NCBI GenBank assembly: GCA_016764035.1
Contig: JAESSQ010000146.1
Location: 1 to 9,061 of the forward strand
Source: Gammaproteobacteria bacterium
Lineage (GTDB): Bacteria > Pseudomonadota > Gammaproteobacteria > SZUA-229
Reading direction: 5' to 3'
DNA length: 9,061 nt
Below are positions 6,865-9,061 of the stretch, piece by piece. The notes beneath the pieces are model-generated. The model saw nothing but the letters and a program-made list of their open reading frames with translations, made no database searches and was not told the origin of the DNA. A program made the position numbers and the translations under genes. Numbering within the stretch: position 1 is the stretch's first letter; each line of letters begins with the position of its first letter.

Positions 6865-8310
6865 CTAAACATCGTAGATAGTTGAACTGACCTTGCCGCC
6901 ACTACTAATCCAGTCAGTATGAAAATACTCGCCGCGTGGACGATCCACGCGTTCATAAGTGTGTGCGCCAAAATAATCTCGCTGTGCCTGCAATAAATTC
7001 GCCGGCAGCTGAGCACTACGATAACCATCATAAAAGGAGAGGCCAGCACTAAAAGTTGGTATCGGTATACAAAGTTGGACGGCTAATTGAATCGTGTGCC
7101 GCCAACCCGCATCAGCTTTCATCAACGCATCGGCAAAAAAATTATCCATTAACAAATTAACCAAATTGTTGTCATGATCATAGGCCTGTTTTATATCCGC
7201 AAGAAAACGACTACGAATGATACAGCCACCTCGCCACATCAGCGCGATATTGCCAAAATCCAGCTGCCAACCATACTCATTCGCTGCTTCACGCATCAGC
7301 ATAAAGCCCTGAGTGTAGGAAATAATTTTGGATGCATATAAGGCATCGTGTAAATCCTGAATGACCTGCTGTTTATCGCCTTGCCATGTCGGCAGGGTAG
7401 TGGCCAATTTATCAGACGCCAGCACGCGTTCATCTTTACGCGAAGACAGACAACGGGCAAATACGGACTCGGCAATGAGCGTTAGAGGGATACCTAAATC
7501 GAGGGCGTTAATGCCAGTCCATTTACCGGTACCTTTCTGACCAGCCTGATCCAGTATCTTGTCTAGTAAGGGTTCGCCATCATCATCCTTGAATGTCAGG
7601 ATATGAGAAGTAATTTCGACCAGATACGAATCCAGTACACCTTTATTCCATTCCTCAAACACGACATGAATTTCATCACAAGTCATGCCCAAACCCTTGC
7701 GCATGACTTGATAGGCTTCACAAATCAATTGCATATCGCCATACTCGATACCATTATGTATCATCTTTACATAGTGGCCCGCACCTTGTTCACCGACCCA
7801 CTGACAACAGGGTTGCTCATCCACTTTGGCAGATATATCCTGAAAGATGCCTTTTATCGCAGGCCATGCTTGCTTGTTACCACCGGGCATGATGGAAGGC
7901 CCATTACGAGCACCCTCCTCACCACCTGACACGCCACAACCGATATACAGAACACCTTTAGCACCTAGTGCATCGGTGCGTCGACTGGTGTCAGTAAAAA
8001 GCGAATTGCCACCATCTATTAAGATGTCACCAGGCTCGAGTAATGGTATCAGTTGATTGATCATGGCATCAACTACCTCACCGGCTTTGACCATGAGCAT
8101 AATCTTTCTGGGTTTGCTTAAACTGCCAACCAGTTCTTCTAGTGAATGTGTTCCAATGACCAGTGAATTTAAAGCGTTACCTGTGAGGAAATCATTGACT
8201 TTACTGGTCGTCCGGTTATACACCGCAACACGATAACCATGGTCATTCATATTCATCACCAAATTCTGTCCCATTACGGCCAGCCCAATTAATCCAATAT
8301 CTGCCTTCAT
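6865..8310 (-). CDS. gnd: 6-Phosphogluconate dehydrogenase, decarboxylating
   Basis: Gnd oxidatively decarboxylates 6-phosphogluconate to ribulose 5-phosphate and CO2, reducing NADP(+), in the cytoplasm. From the ATG at 8310 the protein has 481 residues, within the family range (E. coli 468). The coenzyme motif GLAVMGQNL is at 9-17, and YNRTTSK (31-37) is the usual NADP-phosphate contact. The substrate-site signature GVSGGEEGARNGPSIMPGG runs 126-144. The catalytic pair is Lys182 and Glu189 in KMIHNGIEYGD. The C-terminal family signature DQAGQKGTGKWT is at 254-265, and the conserved tail HTDW is at 464-467. No key residue is missing. A TTG at 8349 would extend the N-terminus by 13 residues, but family proteins begin directly before the Rossmann strand. 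AAAGG lies about 10 bases before the ATG, which supports the shorter start. It is the upstream gene of a two-gene unit with zwf. Confidence 0.97.
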   Translation of the reverse strand: MKADIGLIGLAVMGQNLVMNMNDHGYRVAVYNRTTSKVNDFLTGNALNSLVIGTHSLEELVGSLSKPRKIMLMVKAGEVVDAMINQLIPLLEPGDILIDGGNSLFTDTSRRTDALGAKGVLYIGCGVSGGEEGARNGPSIMPGGNKQAWPAIKGIFQDISAKVDEQPCCQWVGEQGAGHYVKMIHNGIEYGDMQLICEAYQVMRKGLGMTCDEIHVVFEEWNKGVLDSYLVEITSHILTFKDDDGEPLLDKILDQAGQKGTGKWTGINALDLGIPLTLIAESVFARCLSSRKDERVLASDKLATTLPTWQGDKQQVIQDLHDALYASKIISYTQGFMLMREAANEYGWQLDFGNIALMWRGGCIIRSRFLADIKQAYDHDNNLVNLLMDNFFADALMKADAGWRHTIQLAVQLCIPIPTFSAGLSFYDGYRSAQLPANLLQAQRDYFGAHTYERVDRPRGEYFHTDWISSGGKVSSTIYDV

Positions 8311-8419
8311 AAAATCAATACCTTTAAAGTTTACTAATAAGCTATGCAATCACTTCTATCCCGTTAACCTATGTGCTAGTTCAATCAAAATGGTCATAGA
8401 TTTGAAAACAGTAAATCAC

Positions 8420-8466
8420 TTGACTCGGTCATTTCCACAGGGTATTAGCTGGAATGACAAGCTCAA
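8420..8466 (-). repeat. Imperfect long inverted repeat in the gnd leader region
   Basis: GTCATTTCCA at 8428-8437 pairs with TGGAATGAC at 8450-8458, giving nine pairs with one bulged T and a 12-base loop. Outside a 4x4 internal loop, TTGA (8420-8423) pairs with TCAA (8463-8466). It sits about 110-155 bases upstream of the gnd start codon. It could be a leader RNA structure if transcription starts further upstream, or an operator. No U-run follows on the minus strand, so it does not look like an intrinsic terminator. Confidence 0.5.
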
Positions 8467-8501
8467 AACAAACACATCACAGTGATAGTTATTTTATGCC
8501 G

Positions 8502-8524
8502 TGTTTCATTGAAACAATTTTTTT
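8502..8524 (+). terminator. Terminator-like hairpin plus T-run, plus-strand orientation
   Basis: TGTTTC (8502-8507) and GAAACA (8511-8516) form a perfect 6-bp inverted repeat with a 3-base loop, followed by A and seven Ts (8518-8524). That order fits a weak intrinsic terminator for plus-strand transcripts, yet no plus-strand gene lies upstream of it here. On the minus strand the same 15-bp palindrome lies about 190 bases before gnd and could be an operator. The stem has only two G-C pairs. Confidence 0.3.
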
Positions 8525-8626
8525 GTAAATACTTTGACCGATTATCATAAGTGAGTTATTCCTGTTCTTGAATGCACACGTAAGTTGGCATTTTGACGTT
8601 TTCTAATTTACGAAATATTTCCTGGT

Positions 8627-9061
8627 TTAAAAATCCCAGCGGTATCCAAGTGTAAAAAATAAGCTATTGTTTCCGAGTGACTGCCCGTTAATTTTTTCAG
8701 TTGTTTCATCATAACCAACCTCGAAGTCAAAACGAGCTTTATTTAGGTAACGATAATCTGTTCTCAATAAGGCGCGTAGTTTTTTTTGTGAGCGTCCATC
8801 ACTTAGTTTTCTGATGTCATATTGAAGGCGCGGATTAATCCGCCATGTTCGTGTAATAGGGAATCTTGAGTTTGCAATAAATGATATGGTATTTGATAGA
8901 TTAGTGTTGTAATAACGTATACCAATAACACCCGTGTCGCGTTTTACTAAAAGATTATTGCCTACCAGTTGTGAACTAAGAAAATAATCCGTACCAGTAC
9001 CGGATGTGGCGGGTACGCCACCAGAAGCAACAGTGCCACCTACACGTGAGAGAGTAATGTC
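8627..9061 (-). CDS. Probable outer-membrane beta-barrel protein, C-terminal fragment (partial)
   Basis: An open frame enters from the right edge and ends at a TAA (8629-8627), giving 144 residues with no internal Met, so the start is outside the window. The protein shows alternating polar/hydrophobic segments typical of amphipathic beta-strands (TISFIANSRFPI, RINPRLQYDIRK, KLRALLRTDYRYL, KARFDFEVGYDE, NNSLFFTLGYRWDF). It ends in Phe after an aromatic-rich strand, the C-terminal signature by which the Bam machinery recognises outer-membrane barrels. Similar GYR-x-DF tails end some large uncharacterised gammaproteobacterial outer-membrane proteins with N-terminal TPR repeats, but those repeats would lie outside the window. 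That it is coding is well supported by the uninterrupted frame and residue pattern; the barrel assignment is inference and the specific function is unknown. It is upstream of gnd on the same strand with a 316-base gap, so co-transcription is unlikely. Confidence 0.75.
   Translation of the reverse strand, partial: DITLSRVGGTVASGGVPATSGTGTDYFLSSQLVGNNLLVKRDTGVIGIRYYNTNLSNTISFIANSRFPITRTWRINPRLQYDIRKLSDGRSQKKLRALLRTDYRYLNKARFDFEVGYDETTEKINGQSLGNNSLFFTLGYRWDF

Larger units (their letters stand above)
8311..8626. other. Intergenic region upstream of gnd
   Basis: This 316-base AT-rich region lies between the end of the outer-membrane protein gene and gnd, both on the minus strand. It should carry the gnd-zwf promoter, but I found no pair of -35/-10 elements with normal spacing: the best, TTGTTT (8517-8512) and TAAAAT (8496-8491), is only 15 bases apart. 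It contains two inverted repeats listed separately, a small palindrome ATCACAGTGAT at 8475-8485 and another, GAAATATTTC, near 8612. No intrinsic terminator for the upstream gene is evident. Confidence 0.45.

Noticed and set aside
7603..7929. A 108-codon plus-strand ORF opposite gnd
   Set aside because: It is antisense to conserved catalytic parts of gnd, with no ribosome site or family resemblance.
8311..8349. N-terminal extension of gnd from a TTG at 8349
   Set aside because: The added 13 residues do not match the family, which starts at the first Rossmann strand, and the AAAGG ribosome site falls inside the extension just before the ATG at 8310.
8390..8485. A 31-codon plus-strand ORF starting ATG in the gnd upstream region
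   Set aside because: It has no Shine-Dalgarno sequence, overlaps the inverted repeat at 8420-8466, and its composition shows no recognisable protein feature; a chance ORF is more likely.
8475..8485. ATCACAGTGAT palindrome as a CRP or FNR operator
   Set aside because: The half-sites are in the wrong order and spacing for CRP (TGTGA-N6-TCACA) and do not fit FNR (TTGAT-N4-ATCAA).
8502..8516. HexR or PtxS/GntR-type operator controlling gnd-zwf
   Set aside because: The palindrome TGTTTC-N3-GAAACA does not match the site consensuses I remember for these sugar-metabolism regulators, so no regulator is named.

Overview
The window carries two complete or nearly complete pentose-phosphate genes, a stress-type membrane lipid enzyme, a soluble hybrid sensor kinase, and the clipped ends of two further genes. 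The gene types point to a Gram-negative gammaproteobacterium: a fatty acid cis/trans isomerase (Cti, known mainly from Pseudomonas, Vibrio and relatives), a lipoprotein signal, and an outer-membrane-type C-terminus ending in aromatic-Asp-Phe. The intergenic DNA is AT-rich and the genes moderately so. A marine heterotroph or methylotroph is possible because gnd and zwf form a pair, but this is inference and no species can be named from the sequence.

Layout: (1) Bases 1-185, minus strand: the N-terminus of an FMN-binding glutamate synthase family membrane protein, running off the left edge. (2) 186-554: an AT-rich divergent intergenic region. (3) 555-2915, plus strand: cti, a predicted lipoprotein with a c-type heme motif. 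(4) 2988-5072, minus strand: a GAF-PAS-HisKA-HATPase-REC hybrid histidine kinase convergent with cti. (5) 5073-5350: the kinase upstream region and an AT-rich perfect inverted repeat just after zwf. (6) 5351-8310, minus strand: gnd followed by zwf, 11 bases apart, almost certainly co-transcribed. (7) 8311-8626: the gnd upstream region with two hairpin-forming inverted repeats. (8) 8627-9061, minus strand: the C-terminal 144 residues of a probable outer-membrane beta-barrel protein, running off the right edge.

How the genes relate: gnd and zwf encode the two NADPH-producing oxidative steps of the pentose phosphate pathway, but the lactonase (pgl) that acts between them is not in this window. 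Cti converts cis to trans unsaturated fatty acids in existing phospholipids and so stiffens membranes under solvent or heat stress. The kinase is convergent with cti and has no obvious partner gene here, so a link to either neighbour is only speculation. I see no mobile element, CRISPR array, tRNA or rRNA, and no clear sign of a previously undescribed multi-gene system. The oddities are local ones: a glycine in the conserved Zwf signature, a lipobox on Cti, and inverted repeats flanking gnd-zwf.
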